This document shows, piece by piece, positions 36,158-45,009 of a stretch of 64,000 bases of DNA. Position 1 is the first letter of the stretch; every line of letters starts with the position of its first letter. The stretch is from contig NZ_BTTW01000003.1 of NCBI RefSeq assembly GCF_036245865.1, positions 124,001-188,000 on the forward strand, given 5' to 3'. This DNA is from Corallococcus caeni (GTDB lineage: Bacteria > Myxococcota > Myxococcia > Myxococcales > Myxococcaceae). Position numbers and translations under genes: made by a program. The notes under the pieces are model-generated. The model was not told the DNA's origin. It saw only the letters and a program-made list of their open reading frames with translations, and ran no database searches.

Positions 36158-36570
36158 GCGGCAACATCCTGCGCGAGGAGCCGGCCTCCGGGCTGGACGG
36201 GGAGGCGGAGCGCGCCGTGGGAGAGGTGGATGTCCTCTTCTTCCAGATCGGTGATTCAGAGTACGGCACGGACGCGTCGTCCGTGCTGCGCATCGACCGC
36301 GCGCTCCCGGATGATCTGACCGTGCGCGACCTGGGCCTGCCCCACAAGGGGCACCGGGCCATCGTGTTCGACACCCCCGAGGGCGAGGGCCACCTGAAGG
36401 TGGACGCCGTCAACGGGGTGCGCACCATCCCGCTCGCCGGGCTGCGCCGCATGCCGGCGGCGGCCGCGGCGGCTTCGTATGCGGTGGGCGTCTGCCTGGA
36501 TGAAGAGGCGGGACGTCCCGTGTTGCTCATTGATTTGGCGGAAACCTTGAAGACGCAAGGAAGGCACTGA
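36154..36570 (+). CDS. frzB: FrzB, second CheW-like coupler
   Basis: 138 residues, CheW-like (VDVLFFQIGDSEYGTDASSVLRIDRAL, VGVCLDEEAGRPVLLIDLAETL) but more divergent than FrzA, lacking a clear kinase-binding pattern. In M. xanthus FrzB couples receptor input without binding FrzE. The start overlaps the frzA stop. The N-terminal 20 or so residues (MSGNILREEPASGLDGEAER) lie outside the fold, and the protein is longer than the roughly 107 residues I recall for M. xanthus. Confidence 0.9.
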   Translation: MSGNILREEPASGLDGEAERAVGEVDVLFFQIGDSEYGTDASSVLRIDRALPDDLTVRDLGLPHKGHRAIVFDTPEGEGHLKVDAVNGVRTIPLAGLRRMPAAAAAASYAVGVCLDEEAGRPVLLIDLAETLKTQGRH

Positions 36571-36575
36571 CACAC

Positions 36576-37835
36576 ATGTCCCTGGAGAGCCCCAACGAGA
36601 AGCCCGCGAAGTCCCGCGGCGCGAGGAAGTCCCCGGGCGTGAAGGCCGGCGCGGAGTCCGTCATCGCCAACACGGTGGCGGATCCGTTCAAGCCCTTCAC
36701 CGACACGCTGATGTCGGTGCTGTCCGGCAACCTGAACGCGCGCGTTCCCCAGGACCGCGTGCAGGCCGACGCCACCGGCTTCGGCCACCTGCTCAACCAG
36801 GTGCTGGAGCAGTTCTCCTCCGCTGAGCACCGCAAGCAGGTGGCGGCCCAGGAGATTGATCAGGCGCTCGACTCGCTCATCATCCTGGTGCGCGAGGGCG
36901 ACCTGTCGCGCTGGAACACGTCCACCGAAGACCCCCAGCTCGGGCCCCTGCTGGAGGGCTTCGGCAAGGTCATCGAGACGCTGCGCATCTTCGTGCGGGA
37001 GATCAACGAGGCCGCGCTGCGGCTGTCGTCCTCCGCCAACCAGGTGCTGGCGGCGTCCACGCAGCACGAGACGTCCTCCACCGAGCAGGCCGCGGCCATC
37101 CACGAGACGACCGCGACCATGGAGGAGCTGAAGCACGCCTCCGCGCAGATCGCGGAGAACGCGGGCAGCGTGGCGCGCGTGGCGGAGGAGACGCTGGGCG
37201 CGGCCCGCGCGGGCCGTGGCGCCATTGGCGAGTTCATCCAGGCCATGCAGCAGATCCGCAGCGACGGCGTCGCGGTGGCGGACTCCATCTCCAAGCTGTC
37301 CAAGCGCGTGGAGCGCATTGGCACGGTGGTGGAGGTCATCGACGAGATCGCGGACCGCTCCGACCTGCTGGCGCTCAACGCGGCGCTGGAAGGCAGCCGC
37401 GCGGGTGAGGCGGGCAAGGGCTTCTCCATCGTCGCGGCGGAGATGCGCCGGCTGGCGGAGAACGTCCTGGAGTCCACCAAGGAGATCAAGAACCTCATCA
37501 CGGAGATCCGCGAGGCCACGCAGGCCGCGGCGGGCGCGGCGGACGCGTCCAAGCACGCCACGGAGTCCGGTGAGAAGCTGGGCGCGGTGGCGGCGCAGGC
37601 CGTGGAGGGCATCCTCGCCGGCGTGCAGGAGACGAGCGACGCGGCCCGGGTCATCAACCTGGCGACCCAGCAGCAGCGCACGGCCACCGAGCAGGTGGTG
37701 GCGTCCATGGCGGAGATCGAGGACGTGACGCGCCAGACGACGCAGGCGTCGAAGCAGGCCACCGGGGCGGCCGCGGAGCTCACCCAGCTCGCGAGCCGGC
37801 TCGCCGAGCTCATCAAGCGGTTCAAGGCCGACTAG
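36576..37835 (+). CDS. frzCD: FrzCD, cytoplasmic methyl-accepting receptor
   Basis: 419 residues without any membrane segment. A basic N-terminus (KPAKSRGARKSPGVK) corresponds to the nucleoid-binding tail of M. xanthus FrzCD. A unique helical input region follows (to about 140), then the MCP signalling domain with the hairpin tip ADRSDLLALNAALEGSRAGEAGKGFSIV-type sequence and flanking methylation helices (E/Q pairs around STEQAAAIHETTATMEEL and QQRTATEQVVASMAEIEDV). It is methylated by FrzF and demethylated by FrzG. Full length. Confidence 0.97.
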   Translation: MSLESPNEKPAKSRGARKSPGVKAGAESVIANTVADPFKPFTDTLMSVLSGNLNARVPQDRVQADATGFGHLLNQVLEQFSSAEHRKQVAAQEIDQALDSLIILVREGDLSRWNTSTEDPQLGPLLEGFGKVIETLRIFVREINEAALRLSSSANQVLAASTQHETSSTEQAAAIHETTATMEELKHASAQIAENAGSVARVAEETLGAARAGRGAIGEFIQAMQQIRSDGVAVADSISKLSKRVERIGTVVEVIDEIADRSDLLALNAALEGSRAGEAGKGFSIVAAEMRRLAENVLESTKEIKNLITEIREATQAAAGAADASKHATESGEKLGAVAAQAVEGILAGVQETSDAARVINLATQQQRTATEQVVASMAEIEDVTRQTTQASKQATGAAAELTQLASRLAELIKRFKAD

Positions 37836-37897
37836 GCGTTCTCCTGAGGGGAGAAATGGGTCGAGGGGCGCACATCGCGCCCTGACGCCCGCGACCC

Positions 37898-40219
37898 ATG
37901 GACACCGAGGCCCTCAAGAAATCCCTCCTGAAGAAGTTCCAGGAGGTCACGGCCGACCGACTCCAGAAGATCCAGCTGGGAGTCATCGACCTGGAGAAGG
38001 AGACCGCGGAGCAGGCCGCGGACGACGTCGCGCGCGAACTGCACACGATGAAGGGCGAGGCCCGCATGCTGGGCCTGGCCGCCATCGGTCAGCTCGCGCA
38101 CGCCGCCGAGGACGTCCTGCGCGCCGAGCGCGAAGGCAAGACGGCCACCGAGACCGCCACCGACGTCATGCTCCGCGCATGCGACGTGCTGTCGGATCTC
38201 CTGGAGGACCTGGACGCGGCCCACACCGGCACGTCCGCCACCGAGGAGATGGTCAAGGCCCTGTCGGAGGTGTCCGGCCACCCGGTGCCCGCCCTGGGCC
38301 CGGTGCGCAAGCCCGCCGCTTCCACCGCGCCGCCCAAGCCCGCGGTGCAGGCTCCCTCGGCTCCGGCCGCCGCCCCGCCCGTACCGCAGGCCCCCGTGGC
38401 CCAGGCTTCGGTGTCCGCGCAGGCCACGCCCCGTGCGGCGGAGCCGGTGGCCGCCGCGCCGCACCCGCTTCCGGCCGCGAAGGAGGAGGAGGCGCCCAGC
38501 GCCGCGAAGGCCAGCTCCATCGCGGACCGCAGCATCCGCGTGAACGTGGAGGTGCTGGACTCGCTGGGCCTGCTCGCCGGCGACCTGCTGGTGGAGAGCG
38601 CGCGCGGCCGGCTTCGCAGCGGGGAGACGGCGCAGCTCTTCGAGCGCTTCAGCCGCCTGGGCGACCGCTTCCTGCGCATCTCCGAGGAGGTGGACGTCCC
38701 GGACGCCATCCGCAATGAGCTGGAGCGCGCGGAGGCGGACCTGCACATGCTGCGCGACGACGCGTTCCGCTTCGTGCGCCGCAACGGGGACGGCATCAAC
38801 ACGCTGCACGGCAACCTGGCCCAGCTGGCGGACCACGTGGCCGAGGCGCGCCTGGTGCCGCTGTCCACCGTGTTCGACGCGTTCCCGCGCGCGGTGCGCG
38901 ACATCGCGAAGACGCAGAACAAGGAAGTGGACCTGGTCATCGAGAACGCCGACATCGGCGTGGACCGGTCCATGCTGGCCGACGTGCGCGACGCGCTGGT
39001 GCACCTCTTGCGCAACGCGGTGGACCACGGCCTGGAGTCCCCGGACTTCCGCCAGCAGATGGGCAAGCCCGACACGGGCCGCATCCGCATCCGCGTGCGC
39101 GTGGACGGCGACATGCTCCACATCGAGGTGGAGGACGACGGCCGCGGCATGGACACCGAGCGGCTCAAGCAGGTGGCCATCAACAAGCGCCTGCTGTCGC
39201 CGGTGCAGGCCGCCGCGCTGTCGGAGCGCGAGGCCATCGAGCTCATCTTCCGCCCTGGCTTCTCCACGCGCGAACAGGTCAGTGAGTTGTCCGGCCGCGG
39301 CGTGGGCATGGACGTGGTGAAGCGCAAGGTGGAGACGCTGGGCGGCTCCGTGGGCGTCCAGAGCCGCCAGGGCCGAGGCACCACCATCACGCTGCGCCTG
39401 CCGCAGTCGCTGGCCCTCATGAAGGTGCTGCTGGTGCGCCTGGGCGACGACGTCTACGGCATGCCCGCCGCGGACGTGGTGGCCGTCATGCGCATCAAGC
39501 CGGATGACCGCATGGAGGTCTTCGGGACGCTGGCGGTGCGGCACCGGGGCAAGCCCACGGCGCTCGTGGCGCTGGGGCCGCTCCTGGGCCTCAACGGCGG
39601 CAATCGCTTCGACAAGCCTCCCGCGGTGGTGGTGCGCCACGGCGACGACTACGCCGCGCTGGTGGTGGACGGCTTCGTGGACGAGCGCGAGGTGGCGGTG
39701 AAGCCCTGTGGAGGCGAGTTCCTCAAGGGCGCGCCGTTCATCGCGGGCACGGCGGCGCTGGAGGACGGGCGCATCGCGGTGCTGCTGCACGTGCCGGACA
39801 TCATGACGGAGGTGCGCCGCATGGCCCGCCCCGTCACGCAGGCGCCCGCCAGCCGCCGGCTGCGCGTGCTGCTGGTGGACGACTCGCCCATCGCGCGCGC
39901 GACGGAAGGGGCGCTCGTCAAGGCGCTGGGCCACTCCGTGGAGGAGGCGCAGGACGGCGAGGAGGCGTACGCGAAGGTGCAGACGAACACGTACGACCTC
40001 ATCCTCACGGACGTGCAGATGCCGAAGCTGGACGGCTTCTCCCTCACGCGGCGGCTGAAGGGCACGCCCGCCGTGGCGCGCATCCCGGTCATCATCCTGT
40101 CGTCGCTCGCGTCGCCGGAGGACAAGCGGCGCGGCCTGGATGCGGGCGCGGATGCGTACCTGGTGAAGGGCGAGCTGGGGGTGGAGATCCTGGCGCAGTC
40201 CATCGATCGGCTGACCTGA
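37898..40219 (+). CDS. frzE: FrzE, CheA-CheY hybrid histidine kinase
   Basis: 773 residues. HPt domain 1-110 with H49 (ELHTMKGEARML), an Ala/Pro linker (130-200), dimerisation and catalytic domains (about 205-510; DALVHLLRNAVDHGLESPDFR, VEDDGRGMD, FSTREQVSELSGRGVGMDVV), a CheW-like domain (about 510-645), and a C-terminal receiver (about 648-773) with D705 (LILTDVQMP). H49 equals the M. xanthus phosphorylation site. The attached receiver is thought to act as a brake or sink, while FrzZ is the output. There is a 62-bp gap after frzCD. Confidence 0.97.
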   Translation: MDTEALKKSLLKKFQEVTADRLQKIQLGVIDLEKETAEQAADDVARELHTMKGEARMLGLAAIGQLAHAAEDVLRAEREGKTATETATDVMLRACDVLSDLLEDLDAAHTGTSATEEMVKALSEVSGHPVPALGPVRKPAASTAPPKPAVQAPSAPAAAPPVPQAPVAQASVSAQATPRAAEPVAAAPHPLPAAKEEEAPSAAKASSIADRSIRVNVEVLDSLGLLAGDLLVESARGRLRSGETAQLFERFSRLGDRFLRISEEVDVPDAIRNELERAEADLHMLRDDAFRFVRRNGDGINTLHGNLAQLADHVAEARLVPLSTVFDAFPRAVRDIAKTQNKEVDLVIENADIGVDRSMLADVRDALVHLLRNAVDHGLESPDFRQQMGKPDTGRIRIRVRVDGDMLHIEVEDDGRGMDTERLKQVAINKRLLSPVQAAALSEREAIELIFRPGFSTREQVSELSGRGVGMDVVKRKVETLGGSVGVQSRQGRGTTITLRLPQSLALMKVLLVRLGDDVYGMPAADVVAVMRIKPDDRMEVFGTLAVRHRGKPTALVALGPLLGLNGGNRFDKPPAVVVRHGDDYAALVVDGFVDEREVAVKPCGGEFLKGAPFIAGTAALEDGRIAVLLHVPDIMTEVRRMARPVTQAPASRRLRVLLVDDSPIARATEGALVKALGHSVEEAQDGEEAYAKVQTNTYDLILTDVQMPKLDGFSLTRRLKGTPAVARIPVIILSSLASPEDKRRGLDAGADAYLVKGELGVEILAQSIDRLT

Positions 40220-40229
40220 GGAGCCTCTC

Positions 40230-41258
40230 GTGGGCGGCGGCACGGCGGTGACGGGACTGGCGTTCCGGGTACTCCTGGTGGGGCGGGGCCTGCGCGGGCT
40301 GGTGCGCGGGCTCTTCGACGGCGAGTCGCTGGTGGCCGTGGGCCCTCCGGAGGCGGACTTCGTGGGCGCGGAAGGGGTGGTGCGCAGGCACTTCCCGGAC
40401 GTGCTCCTGGTGGACCTCATCTCCTCGGAGGCGCTGGGCGCCATCGAGCGCATCATGGCCATGCGCCCCACGCCCATCCTCGCGCTGCACCCGGGCGTGC
40501 TCACCGGGCAGCAGGCGTTCCAGGCGCTGGCCCTGGGGGCGCTGGATGTGATGGACCGGCCGATGACGCCGGGGCCGGACTTCTGGCACGCCGTCAACCG
40601 CAAGCTGGTGATGCTGTCGCAGGTGAAGGGCGTGCGCTCGCCGCCTTCCTCGCCCAGGGCGTCGCGGCCGACGCAGGAGGGGCCCACCGCGCCGTTCCCC
40701 CTGGTGGCGCTGGCCGCCTCGCTGGGCGGGCCGAAGGCCGTGGCGCAGGTGCTGCGGATGATTCCGCGCGGCTTCCCCGCGCCCATCGCCTACTGTCAAC
40801 ACATCAGCCAGGGCTTCACGGAAGGCCTGGCGCACTGGCTGTCCACGGAGACGGCGCTGCGCGTCGTCGAGGCGACGCACGACGCGTGGATGGAGCCGGG
40901 CACGGTGTACATCGCCCCCTCGGGAGGACATCTGCTGGTGAAGCCGGACGGCCGTCTGGAACTGGATACAGGCCCTGCCCTGCGGGGCTTCCGGCCCTCG
41001 TGTGACATGCTGCTCACTTCGGCCGGGGAGGCTTTCGGCAAGCGGTGCATCGGCGTCATCCTGACGGGCATGGGCCGCGACGGCGCCAGGGGGCTGAAGG
41101 AGATTCGCGAGCGGGGAGGGCGCACCATCGCGCAGGACGAGGCCACGTGCGTCGTCTACGGCATGCCGCGCGAGGCGGTGCTCCTGGGCGCGGCGCAGCA
41201 GGTGCTGCCGCTGGACGTCATCGCACCGACGCTCGTGCAGTGGGTGGACGCGTGCTGA
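40230..41258 (+). CDS. frzG: FrzG, CheB-type methylesterase
   Basis: 342 residues from GTG 40230, preceded by GAGGAG. The N-terminal receiver (about 10-120) is degenerate: the acidic pair after beta1 is missing (VLLVGRGL), although D62 (LLVDLISS) remains. The C-terminal methylesterase has S164 (ALAASLGGP), H191 (CQHISQGF) and D284 (GMGRDGARG). It removes methyl groups from FrzCD for adaptation. Overlaps frzF. Confidence 0.95.
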   Translation: MGGGTAVTGLAFRVLLVGRGLRGLVRGLFDGESLVAVGPPEADFVGAEGVVRRHFPDVLLVDLISSEALGAIERIMAMRPTPILALHPGVLTGQQAFQALALGALDVMDRPMTPGPDFWHAVNRKLVMLSQVKGVRSPPSSPRASRPTQEGPTAPFPLVALAASLGGPKAVAQVLRMIPRGFPAPIAYCQHISQGFTEGLAHWLSTETALRVVEATHDAWMEPGTVYIAPSGGHLLVKPDGRLELDTGPALRGFRPSCDMLLTSAGEAFGKRCIGVILTGMGRDGARGLKEIRERGGRTIAQDEATCVVYGMPREAVLLGAAQQVLPLDVIAPTLVQWVDAC

Positions 41259-42988
41259 ACGTGGGCAACAAGGTGCTCCAGCAGCTGTCCGCGCTCCTGC
41301 TGGAGCGCGCGGGGCTGAAGATCACCCTGGATGGCTACCACAGCCTGCGGCTCGCCCTGTCCACGCGCATGCCCGCGCTGGGCCTGAGCGACCCGGACAA
41401 GTACCTGCAGAAGCTGATGAGCGCGAGCGGCGAGGAGGAGCTGCGCTCGCTCCTGCCGCTGGTGACGGTGGGGCACACGGAGTTCTTCCGCGACGCGAAG
41501 CAGTTCCGCGCGCTGGAGCAGAGCGTGCTGCCGGACCTGCTCGCGAAGGCGCGGCGCGAGATGCGCAAGGTGTCCATCTGGTCCGCGGGCTGCGCCACGG
41601 GCGAGGAGCCCTACAGCCTGGCGCTGGTGATGGCGGAGCTGGGCGCGCTCGCGGTGGAGGTGGACCTGTGGGCCACCGATCTGAACCTGGCCGCGGTGGA
41701 GGCCGCGCGGCAGGGGAGATTCTCCACGCGCCGCGCGATGGCCATCGGGCCGGAGCGCCTGAAGCGCTTCTTCCGGCAGGTGGAGGACGGCTACGAGGCG
41801 TCGCCCATCCTGCGCGAGTACATCCGCTTCGATGGCCAGAACCTGGCCGCGCCGGTGTTCGACAAGGTGGCGCCCGCGTCGCTGGATCTCATCCTCTGCC
41901 GCAACGTCATCATCTACTTCGACCTGCCCACCATCCGCGGGCTGATGGACCGCTTCCTCGCGGCGCTGCGCCCCGGTGGGTTGTTGTTCCTGGGGTACTC
42001 GGAGAGCTTGTTCAAGGTCTACGACCGCTTCGAGATGATCGAAGTGGATGGCGCGTTCGTGTACCGGCGCCCGCTGGGGGACCGTCCCCGTCCGCCGCCG
42101 CCGCTGGCGCCCATGGCGACGGAGCCGCGCCCGGGCAGCCCGGAGTCCTTCGCCCTGGAGCTGCGCCAGCGGCTGCAGGCCAACGCGGAGGCCGCCGCGA
42201 AGCTGCGCACGACGGGCGCTTCGTCCGGTGCCTCCGACGCGCCCGTGCGCCGGCCCACCACGGAGATGCCCGCGGTGGGCCCGCTGGCGGGGCGCCGCAC
42301 CGGGGAGTTCCCCGCCATCAAGCTGGATTCGCCCCGTCCTGCCGAGCCGCCGCGCAGGCCCGCGGACCGGCCCACCGGCACCTTCGCGGCGGTGCGCGTG
42401 GAGCCGCCGGCGTCGCGGCCCCTGGCGGAGGCGGCGCCCACGCGCCCCAGCGGTTCGTGGCCGCAGCTGCTGCCGCCCGCGGAGCGCCTCAACATGGCGG
42501 TGCGCAAGATGGGGGAGGGTGACTTCCCTGGCGCCATCGACGGCGTGAAGCGCCTGCTGGTGGACGAGCCCTCCGACCTGGACGCGCTCCTGACGCTGGG
42601 CAACCTGTACTCGCTCACCGGCCGCATCAACGAGGCGCGCGACACGTTCGGGCAGGCGCTCCAGCGCGAGCCGCTGTGCGTGGAGGCGCGCATCTTCGGC
42701 GGCGTGGCGGCGATGCAGGCGGGGAACCTGACCGAGGCGCGCTCCGAGCTGGCCAAGGCCCTGTTCCTGGAGCCCACGCTGGCCATCGGGCACTACCTGC
42801 TGGCCCAGGTGCAGGAGCGCACGCAGGACTTCGATTCGGCCCGGCGCAGCTACCGCAACGCCGTCGCGCAGCTGAAGCATCCGCAGCGCCCGCTGGCGGG
42901 GCACTACCCGGAGATGCTCGACTCCGCGGAGGCCATCTCCCGCGCGGCCCGCTATGCGCTGGCCGCGCTGGAGGAGCAGCCGGGCTGA
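41252..42988 (+). CDS. frzF: FrzF, CheR-type methyltransferase with TPR domain
   Basis: 578 residues from GTG 41252, overlapping the frzG stop by 7 bp. The CheR module (1-275) shows [14 protein letters not shown], the SAM motif [17 protein letters not shown] and [13 protein letters not shown] Pro/Arg/Thr-rich linker (about 285-410) leads to TPR repeats (415-560; [45 protein letters not shown]). M. xanthus FrzF has the same layout, and its TPRs regulate which FrzCD sites are methylated. Last gene of the operon. Confidence 0.95.
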   Translation: MLNVGNKVLQQLSALLLERAGLKITLDGYHSLRLALSTRMPALGLSDPDKYLQKLMSASGEEELRSLLPLVTVGHTEFFRDAKQFRALEQSVLPDLLAKARREMRKVSIWSAGCATGEEPYSLALVMAELGALAVEVDLWATDLNLAAVEAARQGRFSTRRAMAIGPERLKRFFRQVEDGYEASPILREYIRFDGQNLAAPVFDKVAPASLDLILCRNVIIYFDLPTIRGLMDRFLAALRPGGLLFLGYSESLFKVYDRFEMIEVDGAFVYRRPLGDRPRPPPPLAPMATEPRPGSPESFALELRQRLQANAEAAAKLRTTGASSGASDAPVRRPTTEMPAVGPLAGRRTGEFPAIKLDSPRPAEPPRRPADRPTGTFAAVRVEPPASRPLAEAAPTRPSGSWPQLLPPAERLNMAVRKMGEGDFPGAIDGVKRLLVDEPSDLDALLTLGNLYSLTGRINEARDTFGQALQREPLCVEARIFGGVAAMQAGNLTEARSELAKALFLEPTLAIGHYLLAQVQERTQDFDSARRSYRNAVAQLKHPQRPLAGHYPEMLDSAEAISRAARYALAALEEQPG

Positions 42989-43017
42989 AGGCAGGCCCGG
43001 CGCACGGTGGCCCTGAG

Positions 43018-43341
43018 TCAGTCCAGGTTGCCCTTCACCTGATCCAGGCTCTTGGACGGGTCCAGCACCGCGCTGAACTTCTTCTGCAGGTACGTCTTCG
43101 CCTGGCTGCGCAGGAGCATGCCCGGGTCGGTGCCCTCGCCGGACACGGCCTTGTCGGTGATGACGAAGCTGGCGTCCAGGTTGATGCCCATGACCTTGCC
43201 GGCGAGCTTCGCGCCCTCGTCGCCCTGCCAGTCGGACTTCACGCCGTACTTGCTGCCCCAGTACTGCAGGAGCTGCTCGACGCGCTTCTTGACCTCGTCC
43301 TTGGGAAGGTTGTGGGGGACCTCGAACTTCAACATGCCCAT
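43018..43341 (-). CDS. Polyhydroxyalkanoic acid system family protein
   Basis: A 107-residue protein matching the small PHA_gran_rgn family: MGMLKFEVPHNLPKDEVKKRVEQLLQ at the start, VKSDWQGDEGAKLAGKVMGINLDASFVITDKAV in the middle and an amphipathic C-terminus. Members are often near PHA granule genes, but none is here, and a general role (a START/BON-like small fold) is equally possible. Convergent with frzF, 29 bp apart. Confidence 0.82.
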   Translation of the reverse strand: MGMLKFEVPHNLPKDEVKKRVEQLLQYWGSKYGVKSDWQGDEGAKLAGKVMGINLDASFVITDKAVSGEGTDPGMLLRSQAKTYLQKKFSAVLDPSKSLDQVKGNLD

Positions 43342-43441
43342 GGCGTGACTCCTGTTTCCGCGAAAAGGGTGCGTCCGCCCGGTTTAGTGACACCGGGCCG
43401 GAAAGGGAACCGCCGTCTTCGGGGGGATGTCCACCGGCGGC

Positions 43442-44914
43442 CTACCGGGCGGCCTTGCGGCGGGGCTTCGCCGCCTTCGCCGGGGCGGGTCCGGGTGTCC
43501 CGGGCGGGGTGCCCCAGCGCTCCAGGTACGGCTCCAGGTCGAACTTCTCCGCGGTCCGCAGGGAGCTCATGGGCCGCACCTTTCCAATCACCGGTCGCTC
43601 CTGGAAGGGCCGGTCGTGCAGCCCCAGGACCCACATGAAGTTGGAGACGCTCGCGGGGTCGCGCCCGTCCACCGCGTAGGTGTCGTTGAGTTTCGTGATG
43701 CGGACCAGCGCCTCCTCCGGCGTGGGGCTCCACTCCAAAATCTTCTTCCCCCAGAGCATGCGCAGGTAGTTGTGGATCCGCCCGCGCTCCCGCAGCTCGC
43801 GCTGGGACGCGTTCCAGAGCGCGTCCTGCGTGCGGCCCTGCTCCAGGTCCTCGAAGGAGTAGAGGTGCGGGCGCGGATCCTCGCGGTGGCGCGACAGCGT
43901 CTCGCGCGCCCAGGGGGGCAGGGAGTCCACGCTCAGCTGCTTCGGGCCGGGCGTGTGGAAGCAGTAGTTGAAGCCCAGCTCGCGACGCACGAGCAGCTCC
44001 TCCACGAAGGCCTGCACCGCCGGGTGGTCCTTGCCCTTCGCCGCGATGGCCGCGCGCGCCGCCTCGCCCGGGAAGAGGTTGCCCCAGTGGAAGTACGGCG
44101 ACAGGTTGGACTGCTGGCCCAGGCCCGGATCATTCCGGCCGGTGTCGTAGCCCTCCAGCCGCTCGTGGAGGAACGCGTCCAGGGCCTTCAGGCCCGCCTT
44201 GCGGCCGCCGCGCTCGGCCAGGGGCTTCACGGAATGATCCAGCGCGAACGTGTCCAGCGAGGCCCGCGCCTTCACCGCGTCGGACAGCTCGAAGTCCGGC
44301 TGGAGCTTCGCGCCGGACACGCGCGGCTTGCGAACGGGCAGCGTGCGCTCCAGGTACTCCGGCCACAGCTTGCGCAGCTTGGGGCGCAGCGCGTACGCGC
44401 CCACCTGGGCCGCGGGGATGCGCTGCATGGGCACCACGCAGGACGCGTCCACGGCGATGAGCGGCACGCGCAGCGCCTTCGCAGCGCCGCGCAGGTGGCC
44501 CGGGATGATGTACGTGGGGAACAGGTCCGACACGACGGCCGCCGCGCGCTTGCCCAGGCTCGCGAGCCGGGGCTTGTGCTCCTTCTTCGTGCGCGGCAGC
44601 TCCAGCCAGTACGGCAGGCCGCGCGCGGCGCAGCCCTTCGCCATGTCCGCCATGCCCTCCAGCGCCCACGCGTGGAGCCGCTCCGACGCGTAGGGGTAGT
44701 CCGGGCGGAGGGCCTGGTAGACGACGACGGGCAGGCCCAGGTGGTTGCCCAGCGCGATGGCGGCGTCCAGCGCGTGGTTCTCCTCCCAGCGATGGTTCAC
44801 CATGCACCAGTAGAGGACGAAGTCGCGCTGTCCCTGGGGGAAGGGCGCGTCGTTCACCGCCTGGATGCGCGCGGAGTCGACGTCGAGTTCTGACCACGAG
44901 AGGCCTTCGGGCAT
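43442..44914 (-). CDS. phr: Class II deoxyribodipyrimidine photolyase
   Basis: 490 residues from ATG 44914. It repairs cyclobutane pyrimidine dimers with blue light using FADH-. Class II features are VLYWCMVNHRWEENHALDAAI at the N-terminus, YDTGRNDPGLGQQSNLSPYFHWGNL (FAD region), ELLVRRELGFNYCFH, IHNYLRMLWGKKILEWSPTPEEA and NDTYAVDGRDPASVSNFMWVLGLHDRPF. Class II enzymes are typical of animals, plants and some bacteria, including myxobacteria. The C-terminal tail is Ala/Lys/Pro-rich. A long dyad lies in its promoter region. Confidence 0.95.
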   Translation of the reverse strand: MPEGLSWSELDVDSARIQAVNDAPFPQGQRDFVLYWCMVNHRWEENHALDAAIALGNHLGLPVVVYQALRPDYPYASERLHAWALEGMADMAKGCAARGLPYWLELPRTKKEHKPRLASLGKRAAAVVSDLFPTYIIPGHLRGAAKALRVPLIAVDASCVVPMQRIPAAQVGAYALRPKLRKLWPEYLERTLPVRKPRVSGAKLQPDFELSDAVKARASLDTFALDHSVKPLAERGGRKAGLKALDAFLHERLEGYDTGRNDPGLGQQSNLSPYFHWGNLFPGEAARAAIAAKGKDHPAVQAFVEELLVRRELGFNYCFHTPGPKQLSVDSLPPWARETLSRHREDPRPHLYSFEDLEQGRTQDALWNASQRELRERGRIHNYLRMLWGKKILEWSPTPEEALVRITKLNDTYAVDGRDPASVSNFMWVLGLHDRPFQERPVIGKVRPMSSLRTAEKFDLEPYLERWGTPPGTPGPAPAKAAKPRRKAAR

Positions 44915-44938
44915 GGGCCCGCGAGAATCTTCGACGCG

Positions 44939-44982
44939 CGGCGGAAAACCAACACGCCCGCACGGGTTGTGGTTTTCTGCCG
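44939..44982. promoter_or_regulatory. Long dyad in the photolyase/membrane-protein divergent region
   Basis: CGGCGGAAAACCA (44939-44951) and TGGTTTTCTGCCG (44970-44982) match at 12 of 13 positions as an inverted repeat with an 18-bp spacer. It fills the centre of the 95-bp gap between two divergent genes and could be an operator for both. Confidence 0.45.
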
Positions 44983-45009
44983 GACGGCCGGACCCAAGGA
45001 GCCCTACGC

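Noticed and set aside
37832-40786. A 984-codon open frame antisense to frzE
   Set aside because: frzE has clear catalytic motifs; the antisense frame is compositional shadow.
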